From Pigmentiphaga kullae (lineage in GTDB: Bacteria > Pseudomonadota > Gammaproteobacteria > Burkholderiales > Burkholderiaceae_B), in NCBI RefSeq assembly GCF_004216695.1, contig NZ_SGXC01000001.1, positions 2,728,001 through 2,792,000 of the forward strand: a stretch of DNA of 64,000 nucleotides, in the 5' to 3' direction. Every line of letters starts with the position of its first letter. Position 1 is the stretch's first letter. The translations under genes were made by a program, and so were the position numbers. This document shows positions 51,244-60,313 of the stretch, in pieces. The notes below the pieces were generated by a model, which saw only the letters and a list, made by a program, of their open reading frames with translations, was not told the DNA's origin and did not search any database.

Positions 51244-53724
51244 CTACCAGGTGTGGGCGTAGCTGATTCTCAGGACCGTGCCGGCCGCGGGCAGGTGGCT
51301 GGTGTTGTTGTTGCTGCGCAGGAGCTGGCTGTAGAGCGGGTAATAGTGGCGGTTGAACAGGTTCTCGATGCCCAGCGAGACCCGGTTCTTGGCGTCGATG
51401 CGCCAGTGGCTGACCAGATCCACCGTGGTGTAGCCCTTGGCATCGTAGCGTCCGAAGCTGTTCTGGCCGTTCAGGCGGTAGTCCCGGGACGCGTACGAGG
51501 TCATCTGGATCCGGTGGCTCCAGCTGCCGTTGGGGCGGTACTCGGCATAGGCGGTCAGTTTCAGCGGCGGGATCCGGAAGCCGGTCATGTCCTGATAGGC
51601 GATGGCGTTCTGGGGAAGCTCGCGGCCTTTCATCCACGTGAAGCTGCCGCCCGCGCTCCAGCGGTCGTCGTCGCTGAAGTAGTCCAGGCTGGCTTCCACG
51701 CCATGGATCTTTTCCTTGGTCCGGAGCAGGGTCAGTCCGTTGTTGAAGCTTTGCACCGCTCCCAGATCGGACCGCGACTGGAAGACGCTCAGGCTGGTCC
51801 GCAGGTTTTCGAAGCGCCCGCGCCAGCCGAGTTCGTAGGTATCCGTCTTGATGGGCTTCAGGTTGGAGTTGCCGATATTGAAGCTGGGCGAGGCATTGCG
51901 CAGCACGACGCCGATGTCGGGCAGCTCGAAGCCCTGGCTGTACGAGGCATAGAACTCCTGGCCCTTGACCGGGGTGAAGACCGTGCCCAGGTTGAAGGTC
52001 CAGGCGCCGTAGTTCACCGCGCCTCCGGCCACCGACTGGGGGTTGGCGACGCGCGACTGCGACAGGGGCGTGAAGTCGTCGAAGCTGGCCCGGGAGCGCT
52101 CGTAGCGGGCGCCGCCCTCGATGGACCAGCGGTCGTTGAACTTGTGCTGTGCCTGGGCGAAGGCGCCCAGGCTGCGCGTCGTGAGCGGCGGCATGTACAT
52201 CAGGCGGCCGGTCTTCCTGAAGACCAGGCCGCCGCTGGCGTCATAGGCCGCGGGGTCGAAGATGTCGAGCGGCATGTCGGTCCGCTCGTGGTTGAAGTCC
52301 GCGCCCCAGACCAGCAGGGTGTTCCGGTCCTGGCCCAGGGGCGTTTTCACCGTCAACCGTCCGCCGAAGACCTTCGAATTCTGCATGGCCTGGTCGACGT
52401 TGCCGCCGCGCACGGGAACGGCGCGCGCGTCGAACGGCGAGAAGCGCGTGAAGAAATCGCGGTAGTAGAGCTGCGCGGCCAGCGTGCTGCCCGCCACGTT
52501 CCTGTTTTCGTAGTCCAGCCCCAGTATGGTGTTCTGGATCTGGTTCTGCTTGTCGAGCTGGAGCCCCTTGATGGACTTGGCCGGCACGGACCCGGGGGGC
52601 AGCTTGGCCACCGACGGGTCCGAGGCGTACTTCGTGTCCTGCCGGGCGTCGTAGCGGCTGGCCGACAGTTGCAGCCGCTGGTCCTCGGCCAGCTTGAATC
52701 CCACCTTGGCCGAGGCGTTGTAGATGTTGGCGTCGAACATGTCGCCCTGGCTGGGCTCCGGGGCGATGCGATGGCCGTCCCCGTCGTACGAGCCGCCCAC
52801 GTGGCGTGCGCCCAGGCTGACGGAGTAGTCGACCACGTCGCCGCCGCCCGACAGGTAGTGCTGCACCTCGCCGCCCAGCCCCGCGCCGCCCAGCCGCGAC
52901 AAGGGCGTCACGCCGCTGACGATGGTCTCGGCCTTGGTTTCGCCCGAGGGGCGCTTGGTGCGGATGGAGACGATGCCGCCGGCGGCGCCGCTGCCATAGA
53001 TGGCGCTGCTGCCCCGAAGCACCTCGATCTGTTCGATGTCGGCGGGATTGATGTTGGCGAGGTTCCGGGACGAATCGCGATTGGTGTTCAGCGGAACGCC
53101 ATCGACCAGTACCAGCATGTTCCGGCCGCGCAGGGTCTGGCCGTAGTCCGTGATGGTGTGGCTGGAATCGGCCATGCCGGGGACGGCCTTGCTCAGCATC
53201 GTCGCCAGGCTGTCGGAACCCTGGCGCAACTGCTGGATTTCCTCGCCTTCCAGCACCGTGACCTGCCTGGCGGGCGCCGTGAGGTTGTTCTGCGTGCGCG
53301 CACTGACGGTGACGGTGGCGAGTTCCGTCGTTTCGGTGGCGGCCGCTGCCGTCTCGGCCGCCCGCACGCCAGGGACGGGCTCCAGGGCGTAGTTGCCTTC
53401 CCCCATCCGCCGCAACCGCAGGCCGCTCTGCTCCAGCAGCCGCGCGAAACCGTCCTCGACGGAGAACGAGCCGGACAGGCCCGGGGTGGCCATCCCGCGC
53501 AATTGGGCCGAATCGACGCTGAGGTTGACGCCGGCCTGGGCCGCGAACTGCATCAGGGCGGGCGCCAGCGGCCCCGCGGGAATGCGATAGGCCTTCTGGA
53601 CCTGGCCGGCGGCGGGCGCGGCGGCCAGCGCGGACGGTCCATGGAAGGCCAGGACGCTCATGCCGAGGACGGCGGCAAGGCGGCGCGGAGCGGGGCGCGG
53701 GTGGCGGGCGCGGTGTTGGGGCAT
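51244..53724 (-). CDS. TonB-dependent siderophore receptor with STN signalling domain
   Basis: An 826-residue outer-membrane receptor. After the signal peptide there is a secretin/TonB short N-terminal domain (about 45-110: YRIPAGPLAPALMQFAAQAG), the marker of receptors that signal through FecR. The TonB box region, plug (LVLVDGVPLN, IEVLRGSSAIYGSGAAGGI) and 22-strand barrel follow, ending LRISYAHTW with terminal aromatic residue. The ligand is a ferric siderophore or chelate of unknown type. Confidence 0.92.
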   Translation of the reverse strand: MPQHRARHPRPAPRRLAAVLGMSVLAFHGPSALAAAPAAGQVQKAYRIPAGPLAPALMQFAAQAGVNLSVDSAQLRGMATPGLSGSFSVEDGFARLLEQSGLRLRRMGEGNYALEPVPGVRAAETAAAATETTELATVTVSARTQNNLTAPARQVTVLEGEEIQQLRQGSDSLATMLSKAVPGMADSSHTITDYGQTLRGRNMLVLVDGVPLNTNRDSSRNLANINPADIEQIEVLRGSSAIYGSGAAGGIVSIRTKRPSGETKAETIVSGVTPLSRLGGAGLGGEVQHYLSGGGDVVDYSVSLGARHVGGSYDGDGHRIAPEPSQGDMFDANIYNASAKVGFKLAEDQRLQLSASRYDARQDTKYASDPSVAKLPPGSVPAKSIKGLQLDKQNQIQNTILGLDYENRNVAGSTLAAQLYYRDFFTRFSPFDARAVPVRGGNVDQAMQNSKVFGGRLTVKTPLGQDRNTLLVWGADFNHERTDMPLDIFDPAAYDASGGLVFRKTGRLMYMPPLTTRSLGAFAQAQHKFNDRWSIEGGARYERSRASFDDFTPLSQSRVANPQSVAGGAVNYGAWTFNLGTVFTPVKGQEFYASYSQGFELPDIGVVLRNASPSFNIGNSNLKPIKTDTYELGWRGRFENLRTSLSVFQSRSDLGAVQSFNNGLTLLRTKEKIHGVEASLDYFSDDDRWSAGGSFTWMKGRELPQNAIAYQDMTGFRIPPLKLTAYAEYRPNGSWSHRIQMTSYASRDYRLNGQNSFGRYDAKGYTTVDLVSHWRIDAKNRVSLGIENLFNRHYYPLYSQLLRSNNNTSHLPAAGTVLRISYAHTW

Positions 53725-53809
53725 GTCGTGGAATCCTCGTGGCTGTCGTGGCCCGTTGCAGGCAGGCTCAGTGGATATGACAGGCGAGATCCAAAAACCG
53801 GACAGAGAT

Positions 53810-54763
53810 CTAGCGGCGGGCCACCCTGACCCAGTAGCGGGTCCGTTCTTCCGTCCGCACGGGCAGCGTGCGGGTCAGGAGATCCAGGATGCGGGAGGTG
53901 TCGTTCAATTGGAAGCTGCCGGAGACCCGCAGGTCCGCGGCATCCGGGGCGCACTGCAGGATGCCGGGCCGGTAGCGGGCCAGTTCGGCCAGGAAGTCCT
54001 CGAGCCGCATGTCTTGCGCATAGAGCACGCCCTGGGTCCAGGCGTCCGCTGCGGGCGCAAGCGCCGCCACGGGGCGGACCGCCTGGCTGTCGAATTCGGC
54101 GCGTTCTCCGGCCTGGACGATGGTGCCCCGCGTCGACCGGGCGGGGGCTATCCTGACCGCTCCGTCCAGCACCGCAAGCGTGGTGCCCTGGCCGTGCGTC
54201 CGGACCAGGAAGCGGGTGCCCAGGGCCTGCATCTCCCCATCGTCGGTCTGGACGATGAAGGGTTGGTCCGCGTATCGGGCCGGATGCGCGGTCTCGACCA
54301 GGATCTCCCCGGCGTGCAGGCGCACCCGCCGGGATGCGCCATCGAAGTTCGCGCTGAGGGCCGAGGCCGTGTTCAGCAGGATGCTGCTGCCATCGGCCAG
54401 CGTGACCGACCGCCGTTCCCCGGTGGCGGTCCTGAAGTCGGCATTCCAGGCTTGCCAGGGAAGGCGGCGATACGCCAGCCAGCCCAGCGCTGGCGCGCCG
54501 ATGGCCAGCGCGGCGGTCTTGAGGAAATGCCGGCGGCTGGCCGTGCGGCGGGGCCTGTCCAGCACGGCCATGCCCATCGGGGCGGGCAGCGCGTTCATCC
54601 GTTCCTTCAGGCGTTCGGCCTGTTGCCAGACGTGTTCGTGGATGGAGCTCTGGCCGCGCCAGCGCAGCAGCTCCGCGTGTTCCGATTCGCTGAAATCGGA
54701 AGCGTGCCGGCGCGCGAGCCAGTGCGCGGCTTCGTCGAGGATGCGCGCGTCGACGGCGGTCAT
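53810..54763 (-). CDS. FecR-family anti-sigma factor
   Basis: A 317-residue inner-membrane sigma regulator. The N-terminal cytosolic part (HWLARRHASDFSESEHAELLRW) holds the sigma factor; a membrane helix preceded by SRRHFLKTAALAIGAPALGW leads to the periplasmic FecR domain (RSVTLADGSSILLNTAS) that senses the receptor STN domain. ATG 54763 overlaps the sigma gene stop (ATGA). Confidence 0.9.
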   Translation of the reverse strand: MTAVDARILDEAAHWLARRHASDFSESEHAELLRWRGQSSIHEHVWQQAERLKERMNALPAPMGMAVLDRPRRTASRRHFLKTAALAIGAPALGWLAYRRLPWQAWNADFRTATGERRSVTLADGSSILLNTASALSANFDGASRRVRLHAGEILVETAHPARYADQPFIVQTDDGEMQALGTRFLVRTHGQGTTLAVLDGAVRIAPARSTRGTIVQAGERAEFDSQAVRPVAALAPAADAWTQGVLYAQDMRLEDFLAELARYRPGILQCAPDAADLRVSGSFQLNDTSRILDLLTRTLPVRTEERTRYWVRVARR

Positions 54764-55290
54764 GTTCCGCTGGCCAGCATGACTTGCAGGCACTGCCTGA
54801 AGCCCTGTGCCATGTAGCGCGTGACCGTGCGCACGCTGACCTGCATGTGCGCGGCGATTTCCTCGTAGGACAGGCCTTCCAGCTGGGACAGCAGGAAGGC
54901 CGTGCGGGCCTTGGCAGGCAGTTCGTCCAGCAGCGCGTCCAGTTCCTCCAGCGTTTCCAGCAGGATCGCCCGGGCCTCTACCGACGGCACGGTGTTCTCG
55001 GGCAAGAGGTGCAGGGATGCCAGGTAGGCCTGTTGCAGCGACTGGCGTTCGAGGTGGTTGACGACCAGGCGCTTGGCCACGGTCGTCAGGTAGGCCCGGG
55101 GTTCACGGATGTCCTGGATGGCCTGCGTCCTGGCGCCTGCCCAGATGCGGGTGAAGGTGTCCTGGGCGATGTCCGCGGCGTCGGAGCGATTGCCAAGCTT
55201 TCTTTGCAGCCAGGCAACCAGCCACTGGCTGTGCTGGGTGTAGATGCCGCCGAGCGCTTGACTGGCGGCACTGTCGGCAGGTCGGGACAC
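54760..55290 (-). CDS. ECF sigma factor, FecI type
   Basis: A 176-residue extracytoplasmic-function sigma factor. Region 2 is seen in AADIAQDTFTRIWAGA and PRAYLTTVAKRLVVNHLER; region 4 in LEGLSYEEIAAHMQVSVRTVTRYM. GTG 55290 follows AAGGGGAAC. It is the first gene of the sigma-anti-sigma-receptor-PepSY operon, and a Fur-box-like site lies just upstream, so iron starvation should switch the system on. Confidence 0.92.
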   Translation of the reverse strand: MSRPADSAASQALGGIYTQHSQWLVAWLQRKLGNRSDAADIAQDTFTRIWAGARTQAIQDIREPRAYLTTVAKRLVVNHLERQSLQQAYLASLHLLPENTVPSVEARAILLETLEELDALLDELPAKARTAFLLSQLEGLSYEEIAAHMQVSVRTVTRYMAQGFRQCLQVMLASGT

Positions 55291-55338
55291 GCGTTCCCCT
55301 TACAGGGTCAAGGAAATTCTCCTATTTTTGCATAAAAT

Positions 55339-55357
55339 GATATCGATTCGCATTATT
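55339..55357. promoter_or_regulatory. Fur-box-like site upstream of fecI
   Basis: GATATCGATTCGCATTATT matches the 19-bp E. coli Fur consensus at 13 positions by direct comparison. It lies about 50 bp before the fecI start, where Fur would block the promoter under iron-replete conditions. Confidence 0.6.
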
Positions 55358-55391
55358 GTTCTTGCAGGGCGGCCAGCAAGGCCGCGGGGGC

Positions 55392-55432
55392 TATACTCCC
55401 CGGCGGAAAAAAGAACCGTAATAAAACGGTTC
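55392..55432 (+). promoter_or_regulatory. Promoter and leader hairpin of the TauE-like gene
   Basis: TATACT at 55392-55397 is a good -10 box. Downstream, GAACCGT (55413-55419) and ACGGTTC (55426-55432) pair perfectly around AATAAA, in the leader just before the ribosome site GGGGGAG. The hairpin may be an operator or an RNA element controlling translation. Confidence 0.45.
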
Positions 55433-55449
55433 CCACTGGGGGAGCAGCC

Positions 55450-56193
55450 ATGACGGCTGGAATTTTCGCCATCGTCAGCCTCTTGACCGTGTTCGCTTCA
55501 TTCCTGTCGGGCGTGTTCGGCATGGCGGGCGGCATGGTGCTGATGGGCGCCTTGCTGTTGCTGATGCCGGTCACGGCTGCGATGGTCGTGCAAAGCGTGG
55601 CCTTGCTGGCGTCGAACGTCTGGCGCGCGGTCCTGTGGCGCGCCCATACCGATTGGCGGATCGTGGGGCGGTTCGCCATGGGGGCCGCCGTCGCGTTCGC
55701 GCTGATGTTCAGCGTCCGGTTCGTTCCCAGCCGCAGCCTGGCGCTGATCGTCCTGGGGCTGAGTCCCTTCATCGCGCTGGCCGTGCCGGCCCGCCTGGCG
55801 CCTCAGGCCGAGCGGCGCATGGCGGCCGAGATATGCGGCTTCGTGTGCCAGGTGATGCATCTGCTGAGCGGCGTCACGGGTCCGCTGCTGGATATCTTCT
55901 TCGTGCGTTCGACCTCCATGGACCGCCGGACCGTGGTGGCGACGAAGGCGACGTGCCAGGTGCTGGGGCACACCTCGAAGCTGGCGTATTTCGGCGGCGC
56001 GCTGGGCGCGGCGGAGCTGTCGGCGCAGTGGTGGCACTGGGTGGTGCTGATCGGATGCGCCGTCGCCGGCACGTCATTGAGCCGGGCCGTGCTGGAACGC
56101 ATCACCGACGCGCAGTTCCGTCGCTGGACCCGGACGATCGTGCTGGGCATCGGAACCGTCTATCTGATCCAGGGCGTGGCTTCCATGATGTAG
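55450..56193 (+). CDS. TauE/SafE-family membrane permease
   Basis: A 247-residue inner-membrane protein with about seven or eight hydrophobic segments, typical of the TauE/SafE sulfite and sulfonate exporters. The opening FLSGVFGMAGGMVLMGALL carries the family glycine motif; VTGPLLDIFFVRS in the second half is the repeat counterpart. Export of sulfite or an aromatic or organic anion is possible; the sulfite dehydrogenase 6 kb away is only a loose hint. Confidence 0.85.
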   Translation: MTAGIFAIVSLLTVFASFLSGVFGMAGGMVLMGALLLLMPVTAAMVVQSVALLASNVWRAVLWRAHTDWRIVGRFAMGAAVAFALMFSVRFVPSRSLALIVLGLSPFIALAVPARLAPQAERRMAAEICGFVCQVMHLLSGVTGPLLDIFFVRSTSMDRRTVVATKATCQVLGHTSKLAYFGGALGAAELSAQWWHWVVLIGCAVAGTSLSRAVLERITDAQFRRWTRTIVLGIGTVYLIQGVASMM

Positions 56194-56215
56194 CCGGTGG
56201 CGCGCCGCCGTCGTC

Positions 56216-58159
56216 CTAGTCTGCTTCCACCATGAAGCCGTCGAAGAACCCCGCCAGTTCCGCGTGGGCATCCAGCGGCAGCACGTGCGCCACGTACTGG
56301 TCGGGCCGCACGATCACCACGCAGCCGCGCCGGCGGTCGATGCCGCGCAGGTCGAAGATGTCCTGGCCGGTTTTCAGGTCGGGGCAGAACATCTTTTCGT
56401 AGTCGATCAGTCCGTAGCGTCCCTTGCGCGGCAGCAGGAAGGCCGGCATGGCCTCGAGCGCCAGCGCGCGGTGGGCTTGCTGGAAGACCGCGCGCACGTC
56501 GATCACGGCGTCGGCGTCGGCGCCCGCGGGCGTGTATTTCCTGACGGGCGAGTGTTCGGATTCGCCCAGGAAGCGGCACAGTTCGCCGATGGCCGAGGAC
56601 GACGCGGCGGGGTCCGCGGCATCGGCGAAGGCGAATACGCGCCAGCGGCCGTCGGCCTTGACCGCGTGGCCCAGGTGCATGGGCTTGGCATCGGCCAGCC
56701 GGATGACCGGGGCGGAATGGAAGCGCATGCCGATGACGAGGCCGAGCGCCAGTTCCTGATGGGTGGGTTCGGCGCTGATGACGGACGGGTAGTAGCGGGT
56801 TTCGGTGCCGGCGGTGAAGCGCCCCTGCTTGACGAAATAGCGCTGGAACTCGGCCGGGTCGATGCCTTCGCTGTCGTCCCTGGAAGGATCCTTGGGGGCG
56901 GCGCTGAACATCTTGGCGAACTCGCGATCGAAGTCGATCAGTTCCTTGGCGACGGTCTGGCGTTCCTTGGAGTAAGTGTGCAGGATCTGCGGCGTGCTCT
57001 GGCCGCGCAGCACGGCGGCGAGTTTCCAGCCCAGGTTGAAGCCGTCCTGCATCGAGACGTTCATGCCCTGGCCCGCCTTGGGGCTGTGGGTGTGGCAGGC
57101 GTCGCCGGCGATGAAGACGCGCGGCAGGCGGGCGTGCTCTTCCTGTTCGGGCACGTCGTCGAATTTGTCGCACAGGCGCTGGCCGATCTCGTACACGGAC
57201 CACCAGGCGACCTCCTTCACGTCCAGGGTGTAGGGGTGCAGGATGCGCTGGGCGGCGGCGATCAGGCGGTCGGAGGTGATCTGCCGGCTGGCGACGCGCT
57301 CGTTCTCGTTCAGTTTGTCGAGTTCGATGTACAGGCGCACCAGATAGCCGCCCTCGCGCGGGATGATCAGCACGCTGCCTTCGCTGGCAGAATGGATGGC
57401 CGACTTGATGCGGATGTCGGGGAAGTCGGTGATGGCCAGCACGTCCATCACGCCCCAGGCCTGGTTGGCCGATTCGCCGTGCAGCGCGCGGCCCAGCGAC
57501 TTGCGCACCGCGCTGTGGGCGCCGTCGCAGCCGACCGCGAAGCGGGCGCGCACGGTCTCGATCTGGCCCTCGTGTCCCGGGTCGGTGCGTTCGAAGCGCG
57601 CCGTGACCGGGTGGGTGGGGGCGCCGCCGGCCGGGGCTTGCGCCACGGCCAGGTCCAGCAGGCGGCGCGAGTAGTGGGGTTCGAGCCGGGATGGCGCGTT
57701 GCGCATGACGTCCAGGTAGAAGTCGTGGACGCGGGCCTGGTTCAGGATCACGTGAGGGAACTCGGACAGCCCGTCCTCGGTGTCCTGGATACGGCCGCTG
57801 CGCGCGATGCGGTCGCGCTGTGCGTCGTCGGGTTTCCAGAACGAGGTCTCGTTCACCCAATAGGCTTCCTTCAGCACGCGCTGGCTGAAGTCGAAGGCCT
57901 CGAACATTTCGACCGTCCGACAGGCGATGCCGTCGGCTTGGCCCAGGCGCAGCGGCCCGGGCTTTTGTTCGACGATGCAGGTCTTCAGGTCGGGAAAGGC
58001 CGCCAGCTGCGTGGCCAGGGTCAGGCCGGTGGGGCCGCTGCCCACGATCAGGATGTCGACCTCGCCCGGCAGCGCGTCGGCGCGCGGGGCTGCGCCTTGC
58101 CCGGCGGGTTCGGAGATGTCGGGGTCGCCGGGTTTGAACCCGTTCAGGTGGAATTGCAT
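56216..58159 (-). CDS. mobA: 3-Hydroxybenzoate 4-monooxygenase-like flavoprotein (MobA/phenol hydroxylase family)
   Basis: A 647-residue flavin hydroxylase. FAD motifs are ILIVGSGPTGLTLA, GCDGAHSAVRKSLG and VFIAGDACHTHSPKAGQGMN; the C-terminal thioredoxin-like domain of phenol hydroxylases (VVIVRPDQYVAHVLPLDA) is present. Length and sequence agree with 3-hydroxybenzoate 4-hydroxylase (MobA), which gives protocatechuate. ATG 58159 starts it; longer upstream readings are spurious. A phenol 2-monooxygenase role is the alternative. It stands alone on its strand, followed upstream by a hemerythrin gene. Confidence 0.85.
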   Translation of the reverse strand: MQFHLNGFKPGDPDISEPAGQGAAPRADALPGEVDILIVGSGPTGLTLATQLAAFPDLKTCIVEQKPGPLRLGQADGIACRTVEMFEAFDFSQRVLKEAYWVNETSFWKPDDAQRDRIARSGRIQDTEDGLSEFPHVILNQARVHDFYLDVMRNAPSRLEPHYSRRLLDLAVAQAPAGGAPTHPVTARFERTDPGHEGQIETVRARFAVGCDGAHSAVRKSLGRALHGESANQAWGVMDVLAITDFPDIRIKSAIHSASEGSVLIIPREGGYLVRLYIELDKLNENERVASRQITSDRLIAAAQRILHPYTLDVKEVAWWSVYEIGQRLCDKFDDVPEQEEHARLPRVFIAGDACHTHSPKAGQGMNVSMQDGFNLGWKLAAVLRGQSTPQILHTYSKERQTVAKELIDFDREFAKMFSAAPKDPSRDDSEGIDPAEFQRYFVKQGRFTAGTETRYYPSVISAEPTHQELALGLVIGMRFHSAPVIRLADAKPMHLGHAVKADGRWRVFAFADAADPAASSSAIGELCRFLGESEHSPVRKYTPAGADADAVIDVRAVFQQAHRALALEAMPAFLLPRKGRYGLIDYEKMFCPDLKTGQDIFDLRGIDRRRGCVVIVRPDQYVAHVLPLDAHAELAGFFDGFMVEAD

Positions 58160-58182
58160 GGCTAGTCCGATCCGGCCGGGTG

Positions 58183-58662
58183 TTACATCTTGCGCCGCAG
58201 CACGATGGGCTTGCCGCCGTAGGCGCGCTTGCTCATCCAGGCGGCCAGCGCCGCGTCCAGGTAGTCGGCATGGCCGGGGAACCATTGGAACAGGTGCATG
58301 GCGAAGTCGTGCACCAGCGCCACGTCGGCCTGTCCGCTCAGGAACAGTTCGCGTACCTCGCGGGTGGACTTCATCACGGCCTCGTGTTCCTGCACGTGGC
58401 AGTCGGACGGCGGAAACTCGGTGGTGCGCATCCACTCTTCTTCCTGGCCGAAGTGCGATTTGACGTGTTCCTCGAACGCATCCAGCGCCGCTGGCGCGGA
58501 GTCCTGGGTACAGGTCAGCAGACGGAAGGCGACGTCGTAGAACTCCTTGTGCGACTCGTCCATGGGATGGAATCCGAGCAGCCGGGCATCGGACCAAAGG
58601 AAGCTGGTGTCGCTTTCCGGGCGAGGAGCGCTGTCGTCGCGCAAAGTCGGTTCTTGCTTCAT
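58183..58662 (-). CDS. Bacteriohemerythrin
   Basis: A 159-residue oxygen-binding diiron protein. Likely ligands lie in FHPMDESHKEFYD, FEEHVKSHFGQEEEWM, CHVQEHEAVM and the C-terminal HDFAMHLFQWFPGHADYLD, matching the spacing of the hemerythrin four-helix bundle. ATG 58662 gives MKQEPTLRDD; an earlier ATG at 58698 would add 12 residues. It sits directly upstream of the mobA-like gene on the same strand and may supply oxygen to it or sense oxygen. Confidence 0.85.
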   Translation of the reverse strand: MKQEPTLRDDSAPRPESDTSFLWSDARLLGFHPMDESHKEFYDVAFRLLTCTQDSAPAALDAFEEHVKSHFGQEEEWMRTTEFPPSDCHVQEHEAVMKSTREVRELFLSGQADVALVHDFAMHLFQWFPGHADYLDAALAAWMSKRAYGGKPIVLRRKM

Positions 58663-58757
58663 GGGGCTTCTAGGTGGTTTCGACAAGCAGGTGGACATGG
58701 TACCCCGCTTTTGCGGGCAGCCGGGGCGGCGAAGCCTCCCGCCCGGCTGCCCGGCCG

Positions 58758-59234
58758 TCAGGCCGCAACGGTGCCCATCAGTTCTTCCTTGCGCGCCGCC
58801 ATCATGTCGGCCGCTTCCCGCAGATCGATCTTCTTGTTGACGATCTTGGGAAACAGTTCCTCTTCTTCTTCCTTGACGTGATGGTTGATGTATTCGCACA
58901 AGACCGTGACCTTGGCGTCGTACATCTCGTCGGCGGGGCGCATGGCCTGAATCTGCGCGATCAGGTCCTTGGCGCTGGCGTGCTCGACGATGGCTTCGTC
59001 CAGCAGGTCGGCGAAGGGCTGGCCGCCTTCCCGCCGCACCAGGGGGTAGAAGATTTCCTCTTCCAGCATGGTATGGATGGTCAATTCCTTACAGACCGTC
59101 TGGGCGATTTCTTCCTTTTCGGCGCCGGATCCGGCTTCCTTGAATTGCTTGAACAGCTTTTTGGCGTTGCGATGGTCGTCCAGCAGCAGGCTCAGGGCGG
59201 CCTTTTGCGGGGCGGGCAGGGTCGATTTGTTCAT
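58758..59234 (-). CDS. Hemerythrin HHE-domain protein
   Basis: A 158-residue protein with two helical HHE-type halves: LLLDDHRNAKKLFKQF, TIHTMLEEEIFYPLV, VEHASAKDLI and INHHVKEEEEELFPKI. These supply five His and two Glu for a diiron site. It lacks close resemblance to the neighbouring bacteriohemerythrin, so the two are not a recent duplication. Roles of such proteins include oxygen, nitric oxide or iron handling. Confidence 0.85.
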   Translation of the reverse strand: MNKSTLPAPQKAALSLLLDDHRNAKKLFKQFKEAGSGAEKEEIAQTVCKELTIHTMLEEEIFYPLVRREGGQPFADLLDEAIVEHASAKDLIAQIQAMRPADEMYDAKVTVLCEYINHHVKEEEEELFPKIVNKKIDLREAADMMAARKEELMGTVAA

Positions 59235-59296
59235 GGGAATTTCTCCAGAGTGCCCCTCTCACCGAGGTGAGAACCCTTAGCAATCGCCATGCCCGG

Positions 59297-60190
59297 CTAT
59301 TCGCGGAATACGCTGGCGGCCATCGCCCGCAGCCATTTGCAGCCGGCATCGCGGTGGTAGCGTTCGTGCCAGTACTGGCGCACGAGGTAGGACGGCAGCT
59401 CGAACGGCACCGCCAGGTAGCGGATGGTTCCATGGGCGGCCAGCAGGCGCGCCAGGTGGATGGGGGCCAGCGCGAGCAGGTCGGTCCTGGCGACGATTTC
59501 TTCCAGGCCCAGGAACGAGGGCACCCACAAGGCCGTCTTGCGGGCGATGCCGGCGTCGTCGATCGCCTTGTCCAGCAGCCAGTGGGCCGTGCCGGTGGTC
59601 ATGACGGCCACGTGGGACTCGGACAGGAATTGCGACTTCGTCAGCCTGGACTTGACGCGCGGATGGCCGGCGCGGACCAGGCAGACGTAGTGTTCGCTGA
59701 ACAGCGTCTGCTGGTGGAAGCCCGCCTGCATGCTGGTCGTGTAGCCCATGGCCAGGTCGGCATCGCCTGTTTCCAGGCGGCGCGGCGTGTCCGGGTCCAG
59801 GTCCCGCACTTCCAGGCGCACGTGGGGCGCGACGTCGGCCAGGCGGTTGAGCAGGCGGGCCAGGACGACCATCTGGCCGGTGTTGGTCATGCAGATGCGG
59901 AACACCCGGTCGGACGTTGCGGGGTCGAAGTCCGGCTCCCGGCCTTCGCGGCCGTCGAACAGGGCCAGCGCGCCTTGCAGCGCCGGTGTCAGCGAGGCCG
60001 CCCGGGGCGTGGGCACCATGCCGGCGGACGTGCGCACGAACAGCGGATCCTTGAAGTGCCGGCGCAGCCTGCCCAGGCGGATGCTGACCGAAGGCTGGCT
60101 CAGGCCCAGTTCATCGGCCGTGGCCGACACCGTGCCGGTCCGGCCCAGCGATTGCAAAAGGCGCAGGTCGGTCAGGTCGAGTTTGCTCAT
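59297..60190 (-). CDS. LysR-family regulator of the gentisate operon
   Basis: A 297-residue NahR/MobR-like LysR protein: LTDLRLLQSLGRTGTVSATA, then ELGLSQPSVSIRLGRLRRHF for DNA binding, then the effector domain. ATG 60190 is the natural start. It is divergent from the FAH-type gene (123 bp), with a perfect inverted repeat in the gap, so it should activate the gentisate operon, probably with 3-hydroxybenzoate or gentisate as inducer. Confidence 0.9.
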   Translation of the reverse strand: MSKLDLTDLRLLQSLGRTGTVSATADELGLSQPSVSIRLGRLRRHFKDPLFVRTSAGMVPTPRAASLTPALQGALALFDGREGREPDFDPATSDRVFRICMTNTGQMVVLARLLNRLADVAPHVRLEVRDLDPDTPRRLETGDADLAMGYTTSMQAGFHQQTLFSEHYVCLVRAGHPRVKSRLTKSQFLSESHVAVMTTGTAHWLLDKAIDDAGIARKTALWVPSFLGLEEIVARTDLLALAPIHLARLLAAHGTIRYLAVPFELPSYLVRQYWHERYHRDAGCKWLRAMAASVFRE

Positions 60191-60218
60191 GGGCACCGTC
60201 GGGTCGGGAACAGGGTAT

Positions 60219-60234
60219 TGTATTTTTAAATACA
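60219..60234. promoter_or_regulatory. LysR-box between lysR and the gentisate operon
   Basis: TGTATTT (60219-60225), TT, AAATACA (60228-60234) is a perfect inverted repeat, 29 bp from the lysR start and 80 bp before the operon's first gene. It matches the T-N11-A layout of LysR recognition sites. Confidence 0.65.
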
Positions 60235-60313
60235 GCGAATAAATTCTAGTCGATTGACGCAATAGTGCGGCATGCCTAGTCTTCCTGCCTGACATTCCCG
60301 CAAGGAGACACAC

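Noticed and set aside
50596-53829. A very long open frame (over 1000 codons) on the plus strand opposite the TonB receptor and PepSY genes
   Set aside because: It is antisense to two clear genes, has no domain and Ala/Gly/Arg-rich composition typical of the shadow frame in high-G+C coding DNA.
56264-58165. Long plus-strand frame opposite the mobA-like gene
   Set aside because: Antisense shadow of a well-conserved flavoprotein; no recognisable protein family.
58663-58899. N-terminal extension of the bacteriohemerythrin
   Set aside because: The added residues are antisense to low-complexity intergenic DNA and overlap the neighbouring HHE gene.
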